Shown: positions 1-7,542 of the stretch, one piece after another
Layout: each line of letters opens with the position of its first letter
Position numbering within the stretch: the first letter of the stretch is position 1
Position numbers and translations under genes: made by a program
Notes under the pieces: generated by a model
The model's input: the letters and a program-made list of their open reading frames with translations, nothing else
Database searches by the model: none
Told to the model about the DNA's origin: nothing
Assembly (NCBI RefSeq): GCF_009792355.1
Contig: NZ_CP047045.1
Span: 3,498,501-3,562,500, forward strand
Direction: 5' to 3'
Source: Terricaulis silvestris
GTDB lineage: Bacteria; Pseudomonadota; Alphaproteobacteria; Caulobacterales; Aquidulcibacteraceae
DNA: 64,000 nt

Positions 1-389
1 CTGTGCGTCGCACCTGTCTCGGCTCCTGGCAGTTTTTCCGTCACGTACGATTCCACATACGGCACGACCCAGCTTGCGTCTTCGAGCATGGTCGGGCGGA
101 AATTGGTCATGCCCTGCAGACCGGGCGCGGTGGTGAAGAGCCAGCTTTTGCATGTCGGGCAATAGTGATGCTGGCTTTCAGCGCGCCGCAGCGCACCGAG
201 CACTGGTTCGCCTTGCGTGACTTCAAACCCGCCCGGCGGCAGCATCAGCGTCAGCGAGTACGCACTGCTCGTGAGCTTCTGACAGCCGCGGCAATGGCAC
301 GCCATCGCCACCATCGGCGGCGCAGTGACACGCATCTTCACCTCGCCGCAGAGACACGATGCGTTCCAAGGGAGTTTCCAGTCGCTCAT
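1..389 (-). CDS. GFA (CENP-V/GFA) family protein, 3' end cut by window
   Basis: Reading the minus strand from the ATG at 389 gives an open frame running off the left edge (at least 129 residues). The zinc-binding cysteine pattern of the glutathione-dependent formaldehyde-activating family is visible: CLCGEV near residue 12, CHCRGCQK near 32-39 and CPTCKSWLF near 77-85. GFA proteins are small zinc folds; some were proposed to speed glutathione-formaldehyde adduct formation, but many members have unknown function. It lies directly downstream of formate dehydrogenase and near formaldehyde dehydrogenase, which fits a formaldehyde role. The family assignment is firm, the function is inference. Confidence 0.85.
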   Translation of the reverse strand, partial: MSDWKLPWNASCLCGEVKMRVTAPPMVAMACHCRGCQKLTSSAYSLTLMLPPGGFEVTQGEPVLGALRRAESQHHYCPTCKSWLFTTAPGLQGMTNFRPTMLEDASWVVPYVESYVTEKLPGAETGATH

Positions 390-435
390 GCGCGTTGTTT
401 AGTGGTCCCGTTCTCGATCGACAACACGCCTGCTC

Positions 436-1638
436 CTATTGCTTGAACTTTGCCGCTTCGTCCGAGCCGGTCGTGGCGTTGCCGGCGCTATAAGAATGCG
501 CCCCGGTTCCCGCGAGCTTGCCATCGCTGACGATGAGGTACTCATCGCGGATCGGGCGGTTTTCGAAATAGCATTCAAGGATTTCCCGGACTCCGGCGGC
601 GTAGCGCGTCTGCGCCGAGAGCGACGTGCCGGAGATGTGCGGCGTCATGCCGTGATGGGGCATGGTGCGCCACGGGTGATCCTGCGGCGCCGGCTGCGGG
701 AACCAGACGTCGCCTGCGTATCCCGCAAGCTGGCCGCTCTTCAGCGCGTTCGCCACTGCATCGCGGTCGCAGATTTTGCCACGCGCCGTGTTGATCAGAT
801 AGGCGCCGCGCTTCATCGAGCCGATCATCTTGGCGTCGAACAGATGCTCAGTTTCAGGATGCAGCGGGCAATTGATCGTAACCACATCGCAGTGCGGAAC
901 CATCGCGGCGGCGCTTTCGTGGAAGGTCAGACCAAGCTCCTCCTCCTCCACGGCCCTCGGCAGCCGGTGCCGGTCGGTATAGTGCAGCTTCACATCGAAC
1001 GGCTTCATCCGGCGGAGCACGGCCAGTCCGATGCGCCCCGCCGCCACCGTGCCAACCTGCATGCCCTCCACGTCGTAGGATCGTGCGGCGCAATCGGCGA
1101 TGTTCCAGCCGCCTTTGACCACCCACTGGTAGGACGGGATGTAGTTGCGCACGAGGCCGAGGATCATCATCACCACGTGCTCGGCCACGCTGATCGAGTT
1201 GCAGTAGGTCACCTCCGCGACGGTGAGTTTGCGATCCATCGCCGCCTGCAGATCGGTGTGATCAGAGCCGATGCCGGCGGTGACGATCATTTTCAACTTT
1301 TTGGCGCGCTCGATGCGCTCGCGCGTCATGTAGGCCGGCCAGAACGGCTGCGAGATGACGATCTCCGCGTCTTCCAATTCGCGGTCGAGGCGTGAGTTAT
1401 CGCCGTCCTTGTCGCTGGTGACGACCAGCGTATGGCCGTTCGCTTCGAGATATTTGCGCAGACCCAGCTCGCCGGACACGCTGCCGAGCAGCGCGCCCGG
1501 TTTGAAGTCGATCGCCTTCGGCGTCGGAAGCGTCTGGCCGTCGGGATAGCGTTCCAGCCTCGGCAGATCGGCGCGCGGATACGACTTCGGATAACCGTCA
1601 ATGGGATCGTCGTAGAGAACGCAGAGCACCTTGGCCAT
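436..1638 (-). CDS. fdh: NAD-dependent formate dehydrogenase
   Basis: D-2-hydroxyacid dehydrogenase superfamily enzyme that oxidises formate to CO2 with NAD+. It is 400 residues, the length of the well-known Pseudomonas sp. 101 enzyme. The Rossmann motif GTVAAGRIG is at 196-204 with an acidic residue at 222 that favours NAD. The catalytic arginine is in NTARG (Arg286), the catalytic histidine in PHISG (His334) and the substrate-binding Asn is near 147. It needs no metal or selenium, unlike molybdenum formate dehydrogenases. It is the last step after the glutathione-dependent formaldehyde dehydrogenase encoded 540 bases upstream on the same strand. No S-formylglutathione hydrolase is seen between them. 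Confidence 0.96.
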   Translation of the reverse strand: MAKVLCVLYDDPIDGYPKSYPRADLPRLERYPDGQTLPTPKAIDFKPGALLGSVSGELGLRKYLEANGHTLVVTSDKDGDNSRLDRELEDAEIVISQPFWPAYMTRERIERAKKLKMIVTAGIGSDHTDLQAAMDRKLTVAEVTYCNSISVAEHVVMMILGLVRNYIPSYQWVVKGGWNIADCAARSYDVEGMQVGTVAAGRIGLAVLRRMKPFDVKLHYTDRHRLPRAVEEEELGLTFHESAAAMVPHCDVVTINCPLHPETEHLFDAKMIGSMKRGAYLINTARGKICDRDAVANALKSGQLAGYAGDVWFPQPAPQDHPWRTMPHHGMTPHISGTSLSAQTRYAAGVREILECYFENRPIRDEYLIVSDGKLAGTGAHSYSAGNATTGSDEAAKFKQ

Positions 1639-1701
1639 GACTTCCTCCCTCGGGCCTTCAGTACGCCTTGGCGCAGCTTCTGTCTGTTCACATGATCGGC
1701 G

Positions 1702-2175
1702 CTAACGACCGTCCGCAGGGGCCTCGTCCGCGGGCTTAATCAAATAGATGTCGACGATCGCTCCCGAGCGTTCGTCGCGCCAGACAACATCCTTCGGCGC
1801 GTACTGCTCAGGATAGAGCAGGACGCGTTCCCACGAATCCTCCCAAGTGTCGAAGCCCGGACGTGGCCCCGTACCCTCCACGACATCATCACAGGCAAAC
1901 ATCCAGCCGGGCGGGGCTGACCATATTCGCAGGCAACGTTTCGGAGGACCCTCGCTATCGGCAACGAAACTAAACTCCGGCTCCTCCGAAGGCGCATAGG
2001 TGACCGCCGCGCCCAGTTCAGATTCTGAGAGTTCAGGAAAGCGCCTCCTAACCTCGTGAGCATACACACCCGGCTGGCGCCAATACTCTTGAACCTCCGT
2101 GACTGTAATCGATGTGCCTTCGACAAAGGGCTGCCCATCGAACTTCGCAGGATCGGTGATAATCGGGCGCGTCAT
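1702..2175 (-). CDS. DUF433-like N-terminal domain protein, function unknown
   Basis: A 157-residue protein. Residues 5-60 follow the DUF433 pattern: I-DP-KF-G-P-V-GT-ITV, then a spaced PELSESELGAAVTYA helix. DUF433 proteins are small winged-helix folds related to antitoxins. The C-terminal part (70-157, rich in Trp, Pro and Asp) matches nothing I recognise. It starts 4 bases after the formaldehyde dehydrogenase stop, so it is very likely co-transcribed and possibly translationally coupled. No toxin partner is adjacent. It could be a regulatory or accessory protein of the formaldehyde operon. Confidence 0.7.
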   Translation of the reverse strand: MTRPIITDPAKFDGQPFVEGTSITVTEVQEYWRQPGVYAHEVRRRFPELSESELGAAVTYAPSEEPEFSFVADSEGPPKRCLRIWSAPPGWMFACDDVVEGTGPRPGFDTWEDSWERVLLYPEQYAPKDVVWRDERSGAIVDIYLIKPADEAPADGR

Positions 2176-2179
2176 CGCA

Positions 2180-3289
2180 TCAATAAACCACCACGCTCCG
2201 GATGCTTTCGCCCTTGTGCATCAGATCGAACGCTTCGTTGATGCGCTCCAGCGGCAGCTTGTGCGTGATCATCGGGTCGATCTGGATTTTCTTGTCCATG
2301 TACCAGTCGACGATTTTTGGCACGTCGGTGCGCCCGCGCGCACCGCCAAACGCCGTCCCCTTCCACACACGGCCCGTGACCAACTGGAATGGTCGCGTGG
2401 CGATTTCCTTGCCGGCTTCAGCAACACCGATGATGATGCTCTCGCCCCAGCCGCGATGGCAGCTCTCAAGCGCCTGGCGCATAACGGTGGTGTTGCCGGT
2501 GCAGTCGAACGTGTAATCAGCGCCGCCGCCGGTAAGCTCCACCAAGTGCGCAACGATATCGCCGGTGATGCTCTTCGGATTGACGAAGTGCGTCATGCCG
2601 AACTTCTTGCCCCACTCCTCGCGCGCCGGATTGATATCGACGCCGACGATCATGTTGGCGCCGACTAGCTTCGCGCCTTGGATCACGTTCAGGCCAATGC
2701 CGCCCAAGCCGAACACGATGACGTTAGCGCCCGGTTCGACTTTCGCTGTATTCGTCACAGCGCCCACGCCTGTCGTCACGCCGCAGCCGATGTAACACGC
2801 TGACTCAAACGGCGCGTCTTTGCGGATCTTCGCCAGCGCGATCTCGGGCAGCACAGTGAAGTTCGAAAACGTCGAGCAGCCCATGTAGTGCGCGACGGGT
2901 TTGCCCTTGTAGGAAAACCGCGACGTGCCGTCCGGCATCAGGCCCTTGCCTTGGGTGGCGCGGATCGCGGTGCAGAGGTTGGTTTTGCGCGAGAGGCAGC
3001 TTTTGCACTGGCGGCATTCGGGCGTGTAGAGCGGAATGACGTGATCGCCCACGGCGACGCTGGTTACCCCTGCTCCAATTTCGCGCACGATGCCAGCGCC
3101 TTCGTGGCCAAGGATCGAGGGGAAGATGCCTTCGCTATCCAAACCATCCAGCGTGTAGGCGTCGGTGTGGCAGATGCCGGTGGCTTTGATCTCGACCAGC
3201 ACTTCGCCGGTCTTCGGGCCTTCAAGATCAAGCTCGACAATCTCCAACGGCTTCTTGGCTTCGAACGCGACTGCCGCTCTGGTTTTCAT
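2180..3289 (-). CDS. frmA: S-(hydroxymethyl)glutathione dehydrogenase / class III alcohol dehydrogenase
   Basis: Zinc-dependent medium-chain dehydrogenase that oxidises S-hydroxymethylglutathione (the adduct of formaldehyde and glutathione) to S-formylglutathione with NAD+. It is 369 residues, standard for the class. Catalytic zinc ligands are Cys40, His62 (GHEGAG, followed by Glu63) and Cys169. Structural zinc ligands are Cys92, 95, 98 and 106. The nucleotide-binding [10 protein letters not shown] follows. It is the first gene of a minus-strand run with the DUF433-like gene and fdh, giving a formaldehyde-to-CO2 line. The hydrolase for the intermediate must be elsewhere in the genome. Also named adhC or flhA in other genomes. 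Confidence 0.95.
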   Translation of the reverse strand: MKTRAAVAFEAKKPLEIVELDLEGPKTGEVLVEIKATGICHTDAYTLDGLDSEGIFPSILGHEGAGIVREIGAGVTSVAVGDHVIPLYTPECRQCKSCLSRKTNLCTAIRATQGKGLMPDGTSRFSYKGKPVAHYMGCSTFSNFTVLPEIALAKIRKDAPFESACYIGCGVTTGVGAVTNTAKVEPGANVIVFGLGGIGLNVIQGAKLVGANMIVGVDINPAREEWGKKFGMTHFVNPKSITGDIVAHLVELTGGGADYTFDCTGNTTVMRQALESCHRGWGESIIIGVAEAGKEIATRPFQLVTGRVWKGTAFGGARGRTDVPKIVDWYMDKKIQIDPMITHKLPLERINEAFDLMHKGESIRSVVVY

Positions 3290-3333
3290 GAATGTCTCCG
3301 CTGGCGCGTTTATAGCGCGGCGGATGCGCGACG

Positions 3334-3705
3334 CTAGCGGTTGCGGGCTCTCGCCTTGGCCTTCGCGGTCTTAGGCGCGGCCTTCTTCTTCGCGGCTGAC
3401 TTGGCGATGCTCTTGCCGATCCGGTTCGGGACTTGCGCCACGAAGGCGCGCGCGGCGCGATCGATTTTCTGACGGATGCCGGCGTCTATCTTTCCGCCGA
3501 GGCCGGCCAACATGTAGATCGCCTCGACGGGAACCAGCGCGGCGACGGTTCGTCCGTAACGATCGAACCCGATCACCGCGCTGTCCAATTGCGTCGTCTC
3601 AAGGGCCTCAGCAAAATTCGCGCGCGCTTCCGAGGTCGAATAGACCGGTGCGGTCCTTGCGGTGCGCTTAGCGGCTTTGCGTCTGAGTTCCTTGACTGAC
3701 TTCAT
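3334..3705 (-). CDS. Phd/YefM-family antitoxin-like protein with basic tail
   Basis: A 123-residue protein. Residues 20-75 have the Phd/YefM pattern: [14 protein letters not shown], then a strand [21 protein letters not shown]. The C-terminal 30 residues are almost only Lys, Ala, Arg and Pro, a nucleic-acid-binding style tail not usual in these antitoxins. Its ATG overlaps the TGA of the upstream 306-residue gene by 4 bases (ATGA), so the two are translationally coupled. No Doc, RelE or PIN toxin is next to it, so either the unknown upstream protein is the partner or this is an orphan DNA-binding protein. Confidence 0.75.
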   Translation of the reverse strand: MKSVKELRRKAAKRTARTAPVYSTSEARANFAEALETTQLDSAVIGFDRYGRTVAALVPVEAIYMLAGLGGKIDAGIRQKIDRAARAFVAQVPNRIGKSIAKSAAKKKAAPKTAKAKARARNR

Positions 3706-4622
3706 GCAACCTTTTGTTCGTCTTCCCCCGGCCTACCGAAAAGCCAAGACTCCCAGTTGGGATATTCGATCTCGATCTCAAGCTTACCGAACAGCCAGGA
3801 TTCCCAATCCGGACGTTCGAAGTTGTACAGGACCAATGTGAAGCCTTGACGGATCTCGATCCTGCGCGGCTCCACATGCGTAAGCGTTCGAACCTCAGAC
3901 TCGAAGTCTTCGATGAAGAAACTTCTAACGTCAGAGAGTTTGCGGCCGAGCCATCGTCCGCCCGCGCGTGCAAACGCATGCACGGTATCGCGCGACAGCA
4001 GGCAGAGCGCCTTCATCTCAACGACACTGGCCCCGAATTGGGACTCGATGTGCCGTAAGCGCGGCGATCGCCGCACTCTCCGCAGCAGCACACGTGTTCT
4101 GCACAAGATTCGCGCGGCCTTGCGCTTCGCAGGCGCAGCAACCTCGCGCCCAGCGTCTGCCGGTCGCTTCGAAGCTTGGTCCGCGGGCGGTCGGCGGCGG
4201 CGGCCACGCAGCGGCGGGGCGCGCCGTTGCTCCCGGCGCGGCGGCGGCAGGTAGAAACCACCACTCAGGGTGAGGTCGACGCCGCCTCCCCCCATTGGTC
4301 CTTCCGGCGGGACGTCAGGCGCAGCAGCCGCGCCGTCATCGCCGTCGTCGGGCTTCTTGGCGATAACGCCATCGAGCTCCCAAGCTTCGAAATCGGCATT
4401 CCAGCGCAGCATGAATTGGCGCTGGAAACGAGTGAAGCCCATCCATGTGCATTTGCGTTGTTGCAACATGGGCTCTGGGTTCATTGCATTGAACACTTCA
4501 ACCCAAGAGTTGAACGCATCCAGTCTTTCGATGAGAAGGTCTTCGACTTCGTGATATACGGTCGATGCATGCGGGCCCGAAAGATTGAGGGCCAGAAGGT
4601 TTGCTCCGCGTATAAATTTCAT
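3702..4622 (-). CDS. Hypothetical protein coupled to the Phd-like gene
   Basis: A 306-residue protein I do not recognise. Residues 1-125 look like ordinary protein (two helical segments, then an acidic/Gly linker). Residues about 130-190 are abnormally Arg-rich and use rare codons (AGA, CGA, TTA), while another frame of the same DNA (about 4013-4268) reads Ala/Pro-rich with normal codons; paired frameshifts are possible. Residues 190-306 look normal again and end with a 17-residue tandem duplication carrying WESWLFG twice. The gene is first in a two-gene unit with the Phd-like gene and has a palindrome just upstream. It could be a toxin-like partner, but no toxin family is visible. Confidence 0.55.
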   Translation of the reverse strand: MKFIRGANLLALNLSGPHASTVYHEVEDLLIERLDAFNSWVEVFNAMNPEPMLQQRKCTWMGFTRFQRQFMLRWNADFEAWELDGVIAKKPDDGDDGAAAAPDVPPEGPMGGGGVDLTLSGGFYLPPPRREQRRAPPLRGRRRRPPADQASKRPADAGREVAAPAKRKAARILCRTRVLLRRVRRSPRLRHIESQFGASVVEMKALCLLSRDTVHAFARAGGRWLGRKLSDVRSFFIEDFESEVRTLTHVEPRRIEIRQGFTLVLYNFERPDWESWLFGKLEIEIEYPNWESWLFGRPGEDEQKVA

Positions 4623-4642
4623 TTCGCGTACCCCTTTTAGAT

Positions 4643-4673
4643 GATCTCGATTTCTGCGAGATCACGCGAGATT
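4643..4673. promoter_or_regulatory. Cluster of CGAGAT half-sites (candidate operator)
   Basis: A perfect 7-base inverted repeat, GATCTCG at 4643-4649 and CGAGATC at 4657-4663, separated by 7 bases, is followed at once by a third half-site CGAGATT near 4667-4673. It sits about 20 bases upstream of the 306-residue gene start, where a Phd-type antitoxin usually binds its own operator. Function is inferred from position and symmetry only. Confidence 0.4.
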
Positions 4674-5118
4674 TCTCATTGTTTCACGCGCCGCTCACTG
4701 CCGGGGGGAGGGCTTGCGCACTCTGCACAAACGCGCCGCGCCTTCAACCCGTGTGTCGAATTTACAATTGACGCCCACGGCAACCTCCAACGTGTGTTGT
4801 TCACGTCAACACAACGCAGCGTCGCATATTTGATGTTGTACAAAACCGCGCAAACGCTTGACGGCGCTTCGCGGCGACCTATCCCTCTTGCGCGGGCGAC
4901 TGGGCTGCTGATGGGCGTGCGCCGGTCTGGGCTGTCGGGGCCAAGCCGGCGCACGTTTCCCAAGCCCCCAGCTGCGAAGACCAACGTTAACGATGACTGG
5001 GAACTTCGCGCGCCTAACGAGCGAAAAATATTTCGGCGAACCCTGGAACTGAGCGGCCGGCGGATCGTTGATTGCCTGGCGCCGACCTACTCCCCCCGCC
5101 CAGGCGCCACCGCAGCAC
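4674..5118. other. Intergenic stretch with no supported gene
   Basis: About 440 bases between the 306-residue gene and the phosphoesterase. Open frames exist on both strands, but their translations are low in hydrophobic cores, match nothing I know and overlap each other. I see nothing in it beyond likely promoter DNA for the minus-strand unit starting at 4622. Confidence 0.6.
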
Positions 5119-5142
5119 GGGCCGGATCTCAGGATCCGGCCC
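5119..5142 (-). terminator. Perfect 10-bp hairpin downstream of the phosphoesterase gene
   Basis: GGGCCGGATC (5119-5128) and GATCCGGCCC (5133-5142) form a perfect stem with a TCAG loop. It lies 22 bases past the stop codon of the minus-strand phosphoesterase. There is no T-run after it, so it may be a weak terminator or an mRNA 3' stabiliser. Confidence 0.5.
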
Positions 5143-5164
5143 AACTGCTATGTGCTGCAGAGTG

Positions 5165-5923
5165 TCATAAGCCCATGAAATGGCTGGCTAAACCGCCGGT
5201 GTCGGATCTGACGTGCAGCATCCAGCCGGGCTGTTCGGCCGTTTTCGGCGCGATCTTTTGGCCGGGATACATGGCCAGCCCGTACACCCAGGACGTCGAC
5301 GGCGCGATCACCACTGGTGCATGCGCGACCTGCCCTACCGCCACGCGATGGTGGTGGCCGCAGATCACCCGCTCTACTTGGCGATGACGTGCGATCACAG
5401 ATGCGAACAAGTCTGCATCCAGCAAACCGATATTATCGAACAGCATGTCGTGCGTGAGGAACGGCGGGTGGTGCAGCGCGACGATCGTCGGCTTGTCAGG
5501 CGCCTCCGCGAGCGTGCGATCGAGCCAGTCAGCGCCGGCATGGGTGATCAACCCATGTGTCTCGCCCGGCACAATCTGGTCGATGACGACGAGCCGCACC
5601 GGAAAGTCATCGATCGCAAATGAGAGAAAGCCCGAGCGCGGCAGATAGCCATGGCGTGGAAACGCGTTACGAATAAGCGCGCGATCGTCGTGATTTCCCG
5701 GCATGAGATACAAAGGCCGCGACACATCCTCGATGATGCGTGCAAGCAAATCGTATTCGTCCGGCCGTTCGTCATTCGCGAGATCGCCAGTCAACAGGAT
5801 CACGTCGGCGCGGTATTCGTGCGCTTCGGCCAGCGCACGCTCCAATTGACGCGCGGACAAGCCATCATCGTCAGCGCGGATGTGCGTGTCGGAAATCTGC
5901 GCAAGGATGAACTGGCCGCTCAT
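5165..5923 (-). CDS. Metallophosphoesterase, CpdA-like cyclic nucleotide phosphodiesterase
   Basis: Calcineurin-like phosphoesterase of 252 residues. The five metal-site blocks are all present: SDTH near the N-terminus, GDLAND near 46, GNHDDR near 77, ALHHPP near 150 and GHHH near 190. This set and length match the CpdA class that hydrolyses 3',5'-cAMP, but related enzymes use other phosphodiesters, so substrate is inference. I chose the ATG at 5923 over a GTG 12 bases upstream because GGAGAG is correctly spaced before it. The next gene upstream on the same strand encodes a class III nucleotide cyclase, so the pair could make and break the same second messenger. Confidence 0.85.
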   Translation of the reverse strand: MSGQFILAQISDTHIRADDDGLSARQLERALAEAHEYRADVILLTGDLANDERPDEYDLLARIIEDVSRPLYLMPGNHDDRALIRNAFPRHGYLPRSGFLSFAIDDFPVRLVVIDQIVPGETHGLITHAGADWLDRTLAEAPDKPTIVALHHPPFLTHDMLFDNIGLLDADLFASVIARHRQVERVICGHHHRVAVGQVAHAPVVIAPSTSWVYGLAMYPGQKIAPKTAEQPGWMLHVRSDTGGLASHFMGL

Positions 5924-6043
5924 GCGGCTCTCCACGGCTCAGCAAGCAAGAAAAAGTCCCTCCCGCGCGCAATGTGTAACGAAGGGCACGCTTTGTCTGT
6001 GCCCTCGGTCACACAATTTGAGCGAAATCGGGTTGACGCGTTC

Positions 6044-7480
6044 CTAGTCGAGCGTACGTGCGACGCGAAAACCAACGCCGGGCTGACGCAATGCTGGCGC
6101 ACCAGCCTTGCGCGCGGCGGCGCGCAGAACCGGCGCTTGGTCGGCGAAGCCGCCGCCGCGATAGACGCGACGGCCGCATTCGTCGGCCTGCACCGCGCCG
6201 CCATTGATCGGCGCGAGCTCGTAGTTCGCCGCGTAGCAATCATCCACCCACTCGCCGACATTGCCGTGCACATCGAACAGCCCGAACGCGTTGGCTTCGT
6301 GGGCGCCCACTGGCGTCGTCTGCCGCGCCCGGTACGTCGCTTGCGTTTGCGTTACGCGCGCGCCCGTTGCGTACGCTTCAGTCTGACCCGCGCGCGCCGC
6401 GTATTCCCACTCAGCTTCAGTCGCCAACCGATAGCGCAGGCCGCCGGCGCGCGCATTGAGCCAATCGAGATACGCTTGTGCATCGTCCCACGACACGCCC
6501 GTCACCGGACGATTGCCGCGTCCCCAGCCGCGATCGGGCGGCGAATAGCCGTTGCAACCGCCGCCAGCGAGGCATGCATCCCATTGCTGGAAGGTGACTT
6601 CGTACTTGGCCAGCGCGAACGGAGAGATCGAAACTTCGCGTTGCGGACCTTCATCACGACCGCGTCCAGTCTCGGTCGTCGGCGAGCCCATTACGAACAG
6701 ACCGCTCGGCATCACCACCATTTCCGGGCAATTTTCGCAATCGTTGAAGGTTTCGCCTGGCGCCGGACCCGCGGGAATCGGCGATGCGGCGGGACGGAAA
6801 TTGTCGTCCGCAGGCGTGGCCGGAGTCGCGGCAGCGGCTGGCGCGTTCTGCTCAGACAAGCTTTGCGCAAAGCGAAGCAGCGTCGGACTAAAGTACGCCA
6901 GCGCGATCAGCACAGCCGCTGCGACTGTCATACCGCCAACGCGGCGCGAAGCGCGCGCGAACTTCTGTCGCTTCGAGAGAATCTCAAACGTCTGCACGCG
7001 CTGATCAATGTTATCGAGCGGCTTTTGCCCCTTGGATTGAAACGCCGCCGTCGGGCTGGTGCGCGCCATCGATCGGAATTCAGCGGAAACCAGCGCCGTC
7101 CCCGGCTCCGCCAATTCCTGCAGCCGCGCCGCGACGTTCACGCCGTGGCCGAGCAGATCGTCTGTCGCGGTGACAACGACATCGCCGACGTGCGCGCCAA
7201 CGCGGATCGGCGGCTCGCCTTTGCCGCGCTTGTCGAGAATGAGTTGGATCGCGTTCAGCGCCGAACCGGCCGAGCCGAACTCCAGCATGAAGCCGTCGCC
7301 CGCGGTGTTAAACAAACGCCCGCCGCTGCTATCGGCGACGGAGACGATGCGCGCGCGCAGGTTCTCCACCTTGCGCGCGGCGTTGCGCTGATCGCGCTCC
7401 GACATTGTTGAGAAGCCGACGATGTCGATCGCAACGATCGACGCCAATCGGATAGCCCGTTCCTCGCCCTGGTCACTCAC
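6044..7480 (-). CDS. Class III nucleotide cyclase fused through a TM helix to a SUMF1-like domain
   Basis: A protein of 478 residues. An N-terminal class III adenylate/guanylate cyclase domain (about 8-175) has the metal aspartates in AIDIVGFS and GDGFM and the transition-state Asn/Arg in VNVAARL. One TM helix follows (about 195-215), then a Pro/Ala linker and a C-terminal formylglycine-generating (SUMF1/EgtB/PvdO-type) domain ending RVYRGGGF...GVGFRVARTLD. The Cys pair used by true formylglycine enzymes is not evident, so this half is probably a sensor. I used the GTG at 7480 because an upstream extension would overlap the pectate lyase gene and reads as non-protein sequence. The cyclase faces the cytoplasm and the SUMF1-like part probably the periplasm. 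Confidence 0.85.
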   Translation of the reverse strand: MSDQGEERAIRLASIVAIDIVGFSTMSERDQRNAARKVENLRARIVSVADSSGGRLFNTAGDGFMLEFGSAGSALNAIQLILDKRGKGEPPIRVGAHVGDVVVTATDDLLGHGVNVAARLQELAEPGTALVSAEFRSMARTSPTAAFQSKGQKPLDNIDQRVQTFEILSKRQKFARASRRVGGMTVAAAVLIALAYFSPTLLRFAQSLSEQNAPAAAATPATPADDNFRPAASPIPAGPAPGETFNDCENCPEMVVMPSGLFVMGSPTTETGRGRDEGPQREVSISPFALAKYEVTFQQWDACLAGGGCNGYSPPDRGWGRGNRPVTGVSWDDAQAYLDWLNARAGGLRYRLATEAEWEYAARAGQTEAYATGARVTQTQATYRARQTTPVGAHEANAFGLFDVHGNVGEWVDDCYAANYELAPINGGAVQADECGRRVYRGGGFADQAPVLRAAARKAGAPALRQPGVGFRVARTLD

Positions 7481-7542
7481 TGGCTCAGTTCCCCACGTCC
7501 CCGCGAGGATAATCCCCGCCCGGGGACATATCCACCCTCCTC

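Noticed and set aside
436..1395. Plus-strand open frame of 318 codons
   Set aside because: Antisense to formate dehydrogenase, whose catalytic residues are clear.
4641..5387. Plus-strand open frame of 248 codons in the intergenic stretch
   Set aside because: Overlaps the phosphoesterase gene end, has no ribosome-binding site and no recognisable domain.
5651..7411. Long plus-strand open frame of 586 codons
   Set aside because: Antisense to the cyclase fusion gene; Arg/His-rich translation with no domain, a usual high-GC shadow.
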